Source of the DNA: Pseudomonas atagonensis
GTDB taxonomy: Bacteria > Pseudomonadota > Gammaproteobacteria > Pseudomonadales > Pseudomonadaceae
Length of the DNA stretch: 64,000 bases
Assembly (NCBI RefSeq): GCF_011369485.1
Contig: NZ_VXCA01000044.1
Coordinates: 88,586 to 152,585, forward strand
Reading direction: 5' to 3'
Of this stretch, positions 42,661-51,345 are shown piece after piece. A program made the position numbers and the translations under genes. Position 1 is the stretch's first letter; the number at the start of each line of letters is the position of its first letter. The notes under the pieces were generated by a model, which saw only the letters and a list, made by a program, of their open reading frames with translations, did not search any database and was not told the origin of the DNA.

Positions 42661-43992
42661 TCAGCTGCCGGGAACAAACATTTCCCGGGTCAAACCATGC
42701 CGCTGCATCTTTTCATTAAAGGTCCGGCGTGGCAGTTGCAGCTCTTCGAGCACCGCTTTCACATCGCCCTTGTGGCGGGTCAGGGCTGCGCGCAAGCACT
42801 GCGCTTCAAACGCTTCCTGCTGCGCCGCCAGTGATTGTCCCGGATCAATCGCCGGCGCCGGTTCATCCAGCCCCAGCACCTGCCGTTCGGCGACGTTCGC
42901 CAGTTCGCGCACATTGCCCGGCCAGTCGTGGCTGAGCAGGTGGCTCAGTTGCGCACCACTGAGCGGCGGGAAGGTCCGGCCCAAGCGCTGCGCGGCACTC
43001 TGCGCGAAGGACTCGAACAACAACGGAATGTCTTCACGACGGTCACGCAGCGGCGGCAAACGCAGTTCGGCGACGTTCAGGCGATACGCCAGATCCTCAC
43101 GAAAACGCCCGGCCCGGGCTTCGTCGAGCAAGTCGGGTTTGGTCGCTGCGACGATCCGCAGATCAACCCGAATGCTTTGATTGGAACCCAATCGCTCAAG
43201 CTTCTGTTCCTGCAACACCCGCAGCAGCTTCACCTGCTGGGCCAGCGGCATGCTTTCGATTTCATCGAGAAACAGCGTGCCGCCATCGGCGTATTCGAGT
43301 TTGCCGATGCGCTTGCCGGAGGCGCCGGTAAACGCGCCGCTTTCATGGCCGAACAGCTCGGCTTCGAACAATTGCTCGGGGATCGCCGCGCAGTTCAGCG
43401 CCACAAACGGCTTGTCCGCGCGCGGGCCGAAATCGTGCAGGCAGCGGGCGACCAGCTCCTTACCGCTGCCGGTCTCGCCACGGATCAACACGTTGACCGG
43501 CAACGCCGCCAGATCCAGCACCTGCCGACGCAGTGTCTGCAAACCTCGTGATACCCCGAGCAACGTTGCATCGAGTCTGGCGCGGTTGTCGGCCTGCTCG
43601 TGCAGGGTACGGTTCTCCAGCACCAGACGACGTTTATCCAGCGCACGGCGCAAACTGCCGAGCAGGGTTTCCGGGCTGAACGGTTTTTCCAGAAAGTCGT
43701 AAGCGCCGTCGCGCATCGCTTCGACGGCCATCGGCACATCGCCGTGGCCGGTCAGCAGAATCACCGGCAGATCGGCGTCGCGGCGCTGCACCTCGGCCAG
43801 CAAGGCCAGGCCGCCCATGCCGGGCATGCGCACGTCACTGAGGATCACCCCGGCAAAATGCGCGGGCAGGGCGGCCAGGCAATCCTCGGCGCGACTGAAC
43901 AGCTGCACCTCAAACCCCGACAGGCTCAGCCACTGTTCGACCGCGCTGCGGATGCTGCTTTCGTCATCGACCACCATCACCGAATTGAGCAT
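42661..43992 (-). CDS. mifR: Sigma-54-dependent response regulator, MifR/DctD-like
   Basis: A 443-residue NtrC-type regulator: receiver domain (about 1-120; VVDDESS, phospho-Asp in ILSDVRMPGM), AAA+ domain (about 145-375) with Walker A GETGSGKE, the sigma-54 contact loop ESGAFTGASGKRIG and Walker B GGTLFLDEIES, and a C-terminal Fis-type HTH (KGDVKAVLEELQLPRRTFNEK). It overlaps the kinase stop by one base (TGATG). It presumably activates kgtP when 2-oxoglutarate or a C4-C5 dicarboxylate is present. Confidence 0.85.
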   Translation of the reverse strand: MLNSVMVVDDESSIRSAVEQWLSLSGFEVQLFSRAEDCLAALPAHFAGVILSDVRMPGMGGLALLAEVQRRDADLPVILLTGHGDVPMAVEAMRDGAYDFLEKPFSPETLLGSLRRALDKRRLVLENRTLHEQADNRARLDATLLGVSRGLQTLRRQVLDLAALPVNVLIRGETGSGKELVARCLHDFGPRADKPFVALNCAAIPEQLFEAELFGHESGAFTGASGKRIGKLEYADGGTLFLDEIESMPLAQQVKLLRVLQEQKLERLGSNQSIRVDLRIVAATKPDLLDEARAGRFREDLAYRLNVAELRLPPLRDRREDIPLLFESFAQSAAQRLGRTFPPLSGAQLSHLLSHDWPGNVRELANVAERQVLGLDEPAPAIDPGQSLAAQQEAFEAQCLRAALTRHKGDVKAVLEELQLPRRTFNEKMQRHGLTREMFVPGS

Positions 43993-45752
43993 CAGATGTG
44001 AGCCTCCAGATCGATCGGCAGGGTCAGGGTGAACACCGCGCCGTGCTCGCCGTTTTCAACGCTCAAGCGCCCGCCGGATTCATGCACGATGGCAAACGAC
44101 ACCGCCAGCCCGAGGCCGAGGCCGTCGCCCACCGGTTTGGTGGTGAAGAACGGATCGAACACCTGATTCAGATGCTCGTCGGCAATCCCGCCACCATTGT
44201 CGCTGACGCTCAGACACCACAATTGCTCGTCGGCTTCGAGGCGGATTTGCAGGCGTTTGCACGGTTTGCCCTGCATCGCATCGAGGGCGTTGCGCAACAG
44301 ATTGATCAGCACCTGTTCCAGTCGGATCGCATCCCCGCGCACCCACGCCGGGCGGGCCAGATGCAGCACCAGACTGACTTGCTCGTCGCGCAGCCGCGCA
44401 TCGAGCAATTGCAAGGATTGATCGACCACGGTCGCCAGATCCAGACGTTCGCGCAGACCGCTGGGGCTTTTGCGGGCGAAGGTCTTGAGGTGGCCTGTGA
44501 GGGCAGCCATGCGCGTGAGCATTTCATCCACCGGTTTCAGCGCTTTGTAAGCATCGTCGACGCGGCCATGGTCGAGCAGCAGGCGCAGGGTGGCCAGTTG
44601 CATGCGCTGAGCGGTCAGCGGCTGGTTGATCTCGTGGGCCAGCGCGGCGGACATCTGCCCCAGCGCCGCAAGCTTGGCGGACTGCACCAGACCGTCCTGT
44701 GCGGTGCGCAGGTCACGGGTGCGTTCTTCGACCAGTTGCTCGAGCTCCTCGCGATTGCGTTGGCGGACTTTCGACAGGCGCCAGCGCTGATTGAGGAACA
44801 ACAGCAGAAACACCAGCGCCAGCCACACCCCGGCGGCGGCGAGGCCGGCATTGCGCAAGTCTTCGAAGGCCACTTGCGGATGACGCAACAGGTGTAGCGT
44901 CCAGCCTTCGGCCGCCAGCGGCAGCGACTCCCACAAGTAATCGGCCGTGCCTTGCGGGCCTTCGACACGACGCAGGTCGCTGTTGTCGTCGAAGCTGCGC
45001 AAGGCAAGATGCGTCAACGGCACCAGCGATTGTTTGTCGTATTGGCGTGTGGCCTTGATCTCGGCCATGTCACTGGCGTTCAACGGGCGCAGCGAGCGAT
45101 AACGCCAGCCGGGCTGGTTGGCGATGAAGATAATCCCGCGCGCGTCACTCACCAGCAGCGTGTCGCTGCCCTGGCTCCATTCGCGTTCAAGTTCGGGAAA
45201 CTCCAGCTTGACCACCATCGCGCCGAGGAACTCGTTGTTGTCGCTCAGCACGGCACTGGAAAGAAAATAACCGGGAATGCCACTGGTCACGCCCACCGCG
45301 TAAAACCGCCCGCTGCCCTGGGTGCGGGTCTGGCTGAAGTACGGGCGGAAACCATAATTGTGGCCGACGTAACTGCTCGGCAGACGCCAGTTGCTCGCAG
45401 CCACGGCCAGACCCGTGCGATCGAGCAATTCAAGGGTCGAGGACTGCGCCGCGCCGTTGATCTTTTCCAGTTTCAGATTCAGGGCGTTCTGTTGTTCGGC
45501 GTCGACAGGTCCCGTCAGCGCCGCACGCAATTGCGGGTCCAGCGCCAGCACGGCGGGGAGGGCACGATAGCGGTCGATCAGGGTGTGCAACGAGTTGGCA
45601 TATAAAGCCAGTTGCTGGTTGGCACGCGCTGCGTCCTCCTCCAGCGCCTGACGTTCAGCATGGCGGATGGCGAGCGTCGCGGCCAGCGCGGCACCGGCGA
45701 TGATCAGCAGGATGAAGGCCAACAGTCTTAAAGTGCGGACAGATGCATGCAT
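43992..45752 (-). CDS. mifS: Sensor histidine kinase, MifS/DctB-like
   Basis: A 586-residue membrane kinase: helix 1 (about 10-30), periplasmic double-cache domain (about 35-290, with GHNYGFRPYFSQTR and FYAVGVTSGIPGYF typical of DctB), helix 2 (near 300-320), coiled-coil linker, HisKA with ALAHEINQPLTAQRMQL, and HATPase with LSVSDNGGGI and GDGLGLGLAVS. The start at 45752 is chosen because the predicted first helix follows at the right distance. It is first in the mifS-mifR order. Confidence 0.85.
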   Translation of the reverse strand: MHASVRTLRLLAFILLIIAGAALAATLAIRHAERQALEEDAARANQQLALYANSLHTLIDRYRALPAVLALDPQLRAALTGPVDAEQQNALNLKLEKINGAAQSSTLELLDRTGLAVAASNWRLPSSYVGHNYGFRPYFSQTRTQGSGRFYAVGVTSGIPGYFLSSAVLSDNNEFLGAMVVKLEFPELEREWSQGSDTLLVSDARGIIFIANQPGWRYRSLRPLNASDMAEIKATRQYDKQSLVPLTHLALRSFDDNSDLRRVEGPQGTADYLWESLPLAAEGWTLHLLRHPQVAFEDLRNAGLAAAGVWLALVFLLLFLNQRWRLSKVRQRNREELEQLVEERTRDLRTAQDGLVQSAKLAALGQMSAALAHEINQPLTAQRMQLATLRLLLDHGRVDDAYKALKPVDEMLTRMAALTGHLKTFARKSPSGLRERLDLATVVDQSLQLLDARLRDEQVSLVLHLARPAWVRGDAIRLEQVLINLLRNALDAMQGKPCKRLQIRLEADEQLWCLSVSDNGGGIADEHLNQVFDPFFTTKPVGDGLGLGLAVSFAIVHESGGRLSVENGEHGAVFTLTLPIDLEAHI

Positions 45753-45893
45753 GCTAGGCAACAGGCGAGCAGTAAGGGGCTGGCACGATAGCACGCCATC
45801 ATCGATGGCTTGCGTCTCGGAAAAAATTAGTGCTTTGAGTGCCCGTACGTTTTCTCCAGAACTGTTGCCCTGCTTCTGACGTCGGGCACCCTC

Positions 45894-48617
45894 TTAACTG
45901 ATACTCGCCTGACCTTTATGCACTTTGTAATTGGCAATTCTCCCACGGGCCTTGTGAATCAAAGCGCGAAAATCAGTCCATTCCTGAGTAATGCTTTGTG
46001 CGGTGATATGCTTTTCCTTGCTGCGTAAACCTGCAGGTTTGTATATGACTATGTTTTCCGCATCATAGAGGCCCATTACTGCTTGATAGTCTTTCTCTGC
46101 GTCTTTTTCCAATTTCACCAATGCGTCGTCCAGACCTTTAAGTTTCATTGGGCTCAGACCGTCTTCACCATCCTGGGCTTCATCGGCAATAAGTTTGAGT
46201 TCCATCAATTCAGCAGCGCCGAAGACGATCAGTTTAGATGCGGCTTTCTTTACTACCAATTTTAATAATGGTTTTTGACCTTCACTGGACAGCGGGTTGT
46301 TTTCCGTGAATTTACTGGACGCGTAGTCAACAGAGAGGATCGCGAGATTTTTTTCCCTGGCTTTCTGCCAAGAGATGTTTTTCGCCTTGGGTGTAATGGA
46401 TGTCTCCATGTCTGTCTTTTTAGCAAGGCGCTTCATGCCTTGGGAGGCGGCTTCTTTGGCGGCGAACGCTCCAGCGACGGCGAAGGCAGTTGTGCCTGCA
46501 CCTGGGAGAAGAAAAGTCCCTGCCACCCCTCCGGCGATGCCTCCGACGAGCCCGGCACCTGTTTTCACAGCGCCAGTCACTATGGTGGATACAGTGCTTT
46601 TGGTTATCTGCGCATGCCTGTCCTCCGGATAAAACAGATGGGCGAGCAGTTGGTCTTCTCTGTCGACTATTTTGTAGCCCGCTTTAATGTTTTTCCTCAG
46701 TGCTTCAATTTCCTTGCGCTTTTCTGCTTCGCTTTTTTCAAAGCCTGAATCGTCTATGTAGCGCAGTGGATTATTACCGACAAACCCATACAGATTCAGC
46801 CCGTCCACATGCCCTGCCGGGTCAGCACTTATCCAGCGTTGCAGCCACGGCGCGTAATAGCGCGCACCGTAGTAATACAAACCGCTGGCATCCATTTCCT
46901 TACCCGAATACCGAAGGGTTTTGTAATCGACTGCACTTTTTGAACGTGGCAGCCAGATCGCCGTTTCACCGAAGGGGTAATAGCTTTCCTGGCTGATCAA
47001 GCGAGCCAGTTGATCAAGCTCGATGGTGCTTGAACCCAAGTGATCTGTCAGGTTGTAGCGCAATTGATTGTTATCGATGTCGACGGGAAGGCATGCGTGC
47101 CAGTGCAGGCACCTTACGTTTCCCGGCAGCGAGATGACATGGAGCTCTTCGCCATTGTCACAGGTGTGAATTTCCAGATCCGGCAGATAACGCACCTGAT
47201 GAAAATGTGCGGTGCGCGGGGTGTGAGCCTCCCATTGTTTTGAGACTCGCTCGCCCTGACTGTAGAGGTAGGTTTCGCGATCATCCTGTAAGCCGTTGCG
47301 GTGTGTGAGCGTTGTGACTTGGTTCAGTTGGTCGCGGGCATTCCAAAGCAAGTCGGCCCCGTGCTGAAGTTTTCGCTGGTTGCCGTGTGCATCGAAAAAA
47401 CGCTCGAAATCAGGATCCGGCTCATCATCCTGCCAGCGCAACGCGCGGTTGCTCGCAGGAGCAACGCGCATTTTTCGTGTGTAGCCACCCACCTCACGCT
47501 CGTGTACCAGCATGATCAGATTGCCAACCGGGTCGTACGTATAACGCTGGGTGTAATTACGTAACTGGTCAGGTTCGCTCGGTTGTGGGCGCCCCGGCAG
47601 GTCTGGAGTGGGCAGGGAGTCGTGACCGGTGGCGCTGAGCAGCCGATAAAGCGAGTCGTACGTGAAGTCACGTTGGCCGTCGATGTATTGATTGGCGAAA
47701 TGCTTCGGTTTGAAGGTGTGATCGATGATCTGCAGGACATTCCCGACGTTGTCGTACGAGTATTCCAGATCCTGAAAGAGAGGCTCGCCAGGCAGACCGG
47801 CGCGAGCCTTTGTCAGCCGGTCATTGGCTGGGTCGTAATCCCAACGTCGTACCACGTTGTTACCGTCGCGTTGTTCAATTATTCGCCCGGCAGCATTGAA
47901 ACGAGTCTCGTGCAGTACGGTTTGCGCCTGGTCGGTTCCGTTTTGCTGTAGAAACACCTGTTTGAGCTGACCGGCAACGTCATAACGCAAATCCTGAACG
48001 TGATTTGCGGCATCGATTTGAATCAATACCTGTCCCATCGGGCCAATGGTCTGGCGACTACGATGGGGGCGGGCGTCTGCGAACAGGCGCGTTTGATCGA
48101 GCGGTGACCCCAGTAGAGAAAAACTGTCAAAGGTCAGCTTGCCCGACGTGTCATGCAGTTCGCGCATTTGGCCACGCAAGTTGTAGGCGGCATCGATCAG
48201 TCCGTTGGCATAGGTATAGCGCTCGGTGTCTGAACCGGTGGACTCTTCCATGACGAGCAGCCGCAGTTGCTCATCGTAGGTCATGCACCAGTGATATTGG
48301 CGGGCGTCCCAGCGTTGCAGTATTTCCCCGCCGGGCCCGGGCAGATTCAGGCGCCAGCCACTATCGATGCTGTCGAGCTCAAGTATTTGTCCTGAGAGAC
48401 TGTACACACTCGCCAGGTTGGGAGGCGAAGCATCATCCCGGCGTTGGTGGTCGCGGCTGGCCACCAGGCGCCCGGCTACATCATGAACCTGTCGTGTGAT
48501 CAGCGTGACCGTGTTTTGGTCAGTCGGCGTGCGCAGATAATCCACTGCCTTGACGGCCAGACCGCGAGGATCATGGCTCGTCACGTGCGGGGTGCATCGG
48601 TGAATGGCTGCCGACAT
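45894..48617 (-). CDS. TcC-type toxin subunit (RHS/TccC) with 282-residue C-terminal cargo, copy 3
   Basis: A 907-residue protein. The N-terminus (HRCTPHVTSHDPRGLAVKAV) has the TccC opening pattern, then YD/RHS repeats. The RHS-associated core is at about 540-625 (YYPFGETAIW; RYSGKEMDASGLYYYGARYY; WISADPAGHVDGLNLYGFVG; NNPLRYIDDSG). In Tc toxins the core cuts itself and releases the C-terminal part as cargo. Residues 626-907 form that part: a charged helix, a Gly/Ala-rich hydrophobic region (STIVTGAVKTGAGLVGGIAG...), then Lys-rich helices. CAGGAGAGTAAGAGC precedes the ATG. Last gene of the operon; a 7-bp-stem, long-loop hairpin (45839-45889) may end it. Confidence 0.85.
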   Translation of the reverse strand: MSAAIHRCTPHVTSHDPRGLAVKAVDYLRTPTDQNTVTLITRQVHDVAGRLVASRDHQRRDDASPPNLASVYSLSGQILELDSIDSGWRLNLPGPGGEILQRWDARQYHWCMTYDEQLRLLVMEESTGSDTERYTYANGLIDAAYNLRGQMRELHDTSGKLTFDSFSLLGSPLDQTRLFADARPHRSRQTIGPMGQVLIQIDAANHVQDLRYDVAGQLKQVFLQQNGTDQAQTVLHETRFNAAGRIIEQRDGNNVVRRWDYDPANDRLTKARAGLPGEPLFQDLEYSYDNVGNVLQIIDHTFKPKHFANQYIDGQRDFTYDSLYRLLSATGHDSLPTPDLPGRPQPSEPDQLRNYTQRYTYDPVGNLIMLVHEREVGGYTRKMRVAPASNRALRWQDDEPDPDFERFFDAHGNQRKLQHGADLLWNARDQLNQVTTLTHRNGLQDDRETYLYSQGERVSKQWEAHTPRTAHFHQVRYLPDLEIHTCDNGEELHVISLPGNVRCLHWHACLPVDIDNNQLRYNLTDHLGSSTIELDQLARLISQESYYPFGETAIWLPRSKSAVDYKTLRYSGKEMDASGLYYYGARYYAPWLQRWISADPAGHVDGLNLYGFVGNNPLRYIDDSGFEKSEAEKRKEIEALRKNIKAGYKIVDREDQLLAHLFYPEDRHAQITKSTVSTIVTGAVKTGAGLVGGIAGGVAGTFLLPGAGTTAFAVAGAFAAKEAASQGMKRLAKKTDMETSITPKAKNISWQKAREKNLAILSVDYASSKFTENNPLSSEGQKPLLKLVVKKAASKLIVFGAAELMELKLIADEAQDGEDGLSPMKLKGLDDALVKLEKDAEKDYQAVMGLYDAENIVIYKPAGLRSKEKHITAQSITQEWTDFRALIHKARGRIANYKVHKGQASIS

Positions 48618-48645
48618 GCTCTTACTCTCCTGTTGTCACCTGGAT

Positions 48646-51345
48646 TTACGCCGCGCGGTGTTTCTGATCCAGATGTGCCGAGACTCTGCCCAGCAGGTTT
48701 CTCGATTGTTTGAGTGCACTGCGCGCCACTTTCATTTCCTGTTCGAGCGCCGAGAACTCAGCCGCGTCCTCCACCATGCTGGCGTTGGTCAGAGCCTTGG
48801 CTTCTTCGCTGTCGAGGAACACCGTCAGTTCATCCAGTTTCACATTGACTTGATTCAGATCACCCTGGCCCCACGAATCATTCAGCGCTTCGGTCAGGTG
48901 GGCCATTTGTCTGGCAATGTTCAACGCCTGTTTCAAGTAGGGCACACCCAGGTGTTTGCCGACGGTTCGTGCGGTGGCTTCGATGCCTGTTTTAATCAGG
49001 CCTTGCGATGTGTTCGGGTTGAAGCTGTCAGCGATCTGCATGAGGCTGAAGGAGGTGGAGGCGGCTTTGCTTTTCAGACTTTTCACGGAAAGTGCAGCGG
49101 GGTCGGGCATGATCGAATAACCCAGAGTTGTTTCTTCGCCGATTTTTTCCATGACCCGCGCAGTGGCTTCAGCAGCCAGAACTCCCCCGATCGCCGCCGT
49201 CACCGGTGCAACGATGGGCGCTGCGGGTCCGGTCACGCTGCCAGCCGCACCGCCGATGGATGCACCGATTGCTCCGGCTTTGATGGCCGCAAAAAACGTC
49301 ACGACGCTGAACGCCAGTTTCTTTCCGGCGGTTTTGTAAATGTCACGGGTACGCGTGAGATTGTAGAGCTGATAGTTGAGTTTCTTCAGTTCGCCGTTTA
49401 CCTGTTCCAGCAGATTCGAATACTCGGTGATCTGTTGGCGTGCGGCGCTTTCCTCACGCTCCGTGCCGTGGCGATCGATGTAGCGCATGGGGTTGTTGCC
49501 GACCATCGCGTACAGATTCAGCCCGTCGATATCGCCTTGCGGATCGGCGCTGATCCAGCGCCACAACCACGGTGCGTAATAGCGTGCGCCGAAAAAATAC
49601 AGACCGCTGGCGTCCATTTCCCGGGCGCCATAACGAATGGTTTTGTAATCGGCCTCAACGATTTTGCGCGTTGCTCGCCATGCGGTGCCGCCGTAAGGGT
49701 AGTAGAACTCAAGGCTGAGCAGTGCCCCATGGCCGTCCAGTTCGATCGTGCATGAACCGAGGTGGTCGTCGCCGTGGAAGCGCAACTGATTCTGTTCGAT
49801 TTCCTCAGGTTGACCCGAATGCCAGTGCAGGCAGCGCACATTACCCAGTGCCAGCGGCAGGCTGATCACGTGCAGGATCTGGCCGTCGTTGCGGGTATGG
49901 ATTTCCAGTCCCGGCAGGTAATGCACATCATGGCAGTGCGAGGTTTTGAATGTATGAGAGACCCGGGATTTGTAGACGCGCTCACCCTGGCTGTAGCGAT
50001 ATGTCTCTTCGTCGTCCGGTAAACCGTTGCGGTGTCTGAGCAGGATGGCTTTTTCCAGTTGATCGTGGATGTTCCAGCCCAGCTGCTGGCCATTGGGGTG
50101 CAGGTTTGTCAGATTGCCGTGCGGGTCGAAGTGTTCGTCGAAAATCGGCTCAGGCTCTGCGGTTTTGCAGGGCAAGCCGCGATTGCTGAACGGGTCGATG
50201 CACATTCGCCGCGTGTGGCAGTTGCCCTCGCGCACGTGACGCAATTCGATCAGGTTGTTGCCTTTGTCGTATTCGAAATGCTCCACGTAGTTGTAGCGGC
50301 GCCCTGTGTCGATGGGGCTGATCAGCTCGGGCAAACCGGGTTGCAGGTGCGGTGCCTGTCCTTCGAAACCGCTGGCCCGGATCAAGCGGTACAGCGAGTC
50401 ATAGGCAAAGTCGCGGTGACTTTCCACCTGCTGGTTGGCGAAATAAACCGTTGTCAGCGTGTGATCTTCGATGCGCAGGACATTGCCCATCGGGTCATAT
50501 TGGTAGGTCAAGTACAGACGGGGCTTCTCGCCAGTCATCCCGCTTTTTTGCGACATCAATCGATTGTCGGCCGGATCGTAAGTCCAGGTCGTGATGATGC
50601 CGTTGGCGGTCAATTGCTCCACGATCTGACCAGCAGCGTTGTAACTCGCAGCTTGCAGAATTTGTTTTGGCCGGGTTTCGTCCTTGAGTTGAAGACTCAC
50701 TTGATGCAATTGCCCGGTGACGGAGTAATGCATCTGCTGCTGGTGGCCACCGGCGTCGGTTTGCGTCAGCAACGCGCCGAGAGGGCTGAAGGTGCGACGG
50801 CTGATAAATATGTCGCCAAGAATATCGCGTGTTTCGCGCAGCGGCAGGCCAGTCAGGTCATAACTGTCCAGTCGCAAGGCGCCGGAAGGGTCGGTCAGCG
50901 CGGTCAATTTGCCGCGCAGATTGTGAGAATGGTCTGCCAGGCCATCGGCGTAAGTGAAACGTTCACTGTCCGCGTGTGTTGATTCTTCGGCGGCAACAAG
51001 ACGCACCTGCGGATCGTAGTTCATGCGCCAGTGGAACTGGCGCGCATCCCAGCGTTGAAGGATTTCACCAGCAGGCCCGGGCAAGGCCAGACGCCAGCCG
51101 GAATCGACACTGTCGACCCTGAGAGGCTGATCACTCAACCCGAATACATTTACAAGATTGGGCACGGGCAGTCGCGGGTCCTGCTGCTCGACCATTCGCC
51201 CGGCGCTGTTGTGACGCAGGCGGATGACGAGCGCTTGCACCGGGTCGTCGGCGACAGTGCGCAGATAAGTAACCTGGCGCACAGGAAGGCCTCGCCCGTC
51301 ATTCACGATGAGCGAGGGTGTATTCCGGTGGATTGAGCTAGCCAC
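48646..51345 (-). CDS. TcC-type toxin subunit (RHS/TccC) with 272-residue C-terminal cargo, copy 2
   Basis: An 899-residue paralogue of the two flanking proteins, with the same plan: HRNTPSLIVNDGRGLPVRQV start, YD repeats, and an RHS core (YYPYGGTAWR; RYGAREMDASGLYFFGARYY; WISADPQGDIDGLNLYAMVG; NNPMRYIDRHG) ending near residue 627. Residues 628-899 are the cargo: a coiled helix (SAARQQITEYSNLLEQVNGE), a Gly/Ala-rich hydrophobic region (AGAIGASIGGAAGSVTGPAA) and helices. The GTG start overlaps the upstream stop by 8 bp (GTGGCTAG), so translation is coupled. Confidence 0.85.
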   Translation of the reverse strand: MASSIHRNTPSLIVNDGRGLPVRQVTYLRTVADDPVQALVIRLRHNSAGRMVEQQDPRLPVPNLVNVFGLSDQPLRVDSVDSGWRLALPGPAGEILQRWDARQFHWRMNYDPQVRLVAAEESTHADSERFTYADGLADHSHNLRGKLTALTDPSGALRLDSYDLTGLPLRETRDILGDIFISRRTFSPLGALLTQTDAGGHQQQMHYSVTGQLHQVSLQLKDETRPKQILQAASYNAAGQIVEQLTANGIITTWTYDPADNRLMSQKSGMTGEKPRLYLTYQYDPMGNVLRIEDHTLTTVYFANQQVESHRDFAYDSLYRLIRASGFEGQAPHLQPGLPELISPIDTGRRYNYVEHFEYDKGNNLIELRHVREGNCHTRRMCIDPFSNRGLPCKTAEPEPIFDEHFDPHGNLTNLHPNGQQLGWNIHDQLEKAILLRHRNGLPDDEETYRYSQGERVYKSRVSHTFKTSHCHDVHYLPGLEIHTRNDGQILHVISLPLALGNVRCLHWHSGQPEEIEQNQLRFHGDDHLGSCTIELDGHGALLSLEFYYPYGGTAWRATRKIVEADYKTIRYGAREMDASGLYFFGARYYAPWLWRWISADPQGDIDGLNLYAMVGNNPMRYIDRHGTEREESAARQQITEYSNLLEQVNGELKKLNYQLYNLTRTRDIYKTAGKKLAFSVVTFFAAIKAGAIGASIGGAAGSVTGPAAPIVAPVTAAIGGVLAAEATARVMEKIGEETTLGYSIMPDPAALSVKSLKSKAASTSFSLMQIADSFNPNTSQGLIKTGIEATARTVGKHLGVPYLKQALNIARQMAHLTEALNDSWGQGDLNQVNVKLDELTVFLDSEEAKALTNASMVEDAAEFSALEQEMKVARSALKQSRNLLGRVSAHLDQKHRAA

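Noticed and set aside
45839..45889. Terminator for the Tc operon (GTGCCCG / CGGGCAC)
   Set aside because: The stem has only 7 bp and the loop is nearly 40 nt; a T-rich run follows on the minus strand but the hairpin is too weak to list as a feature.
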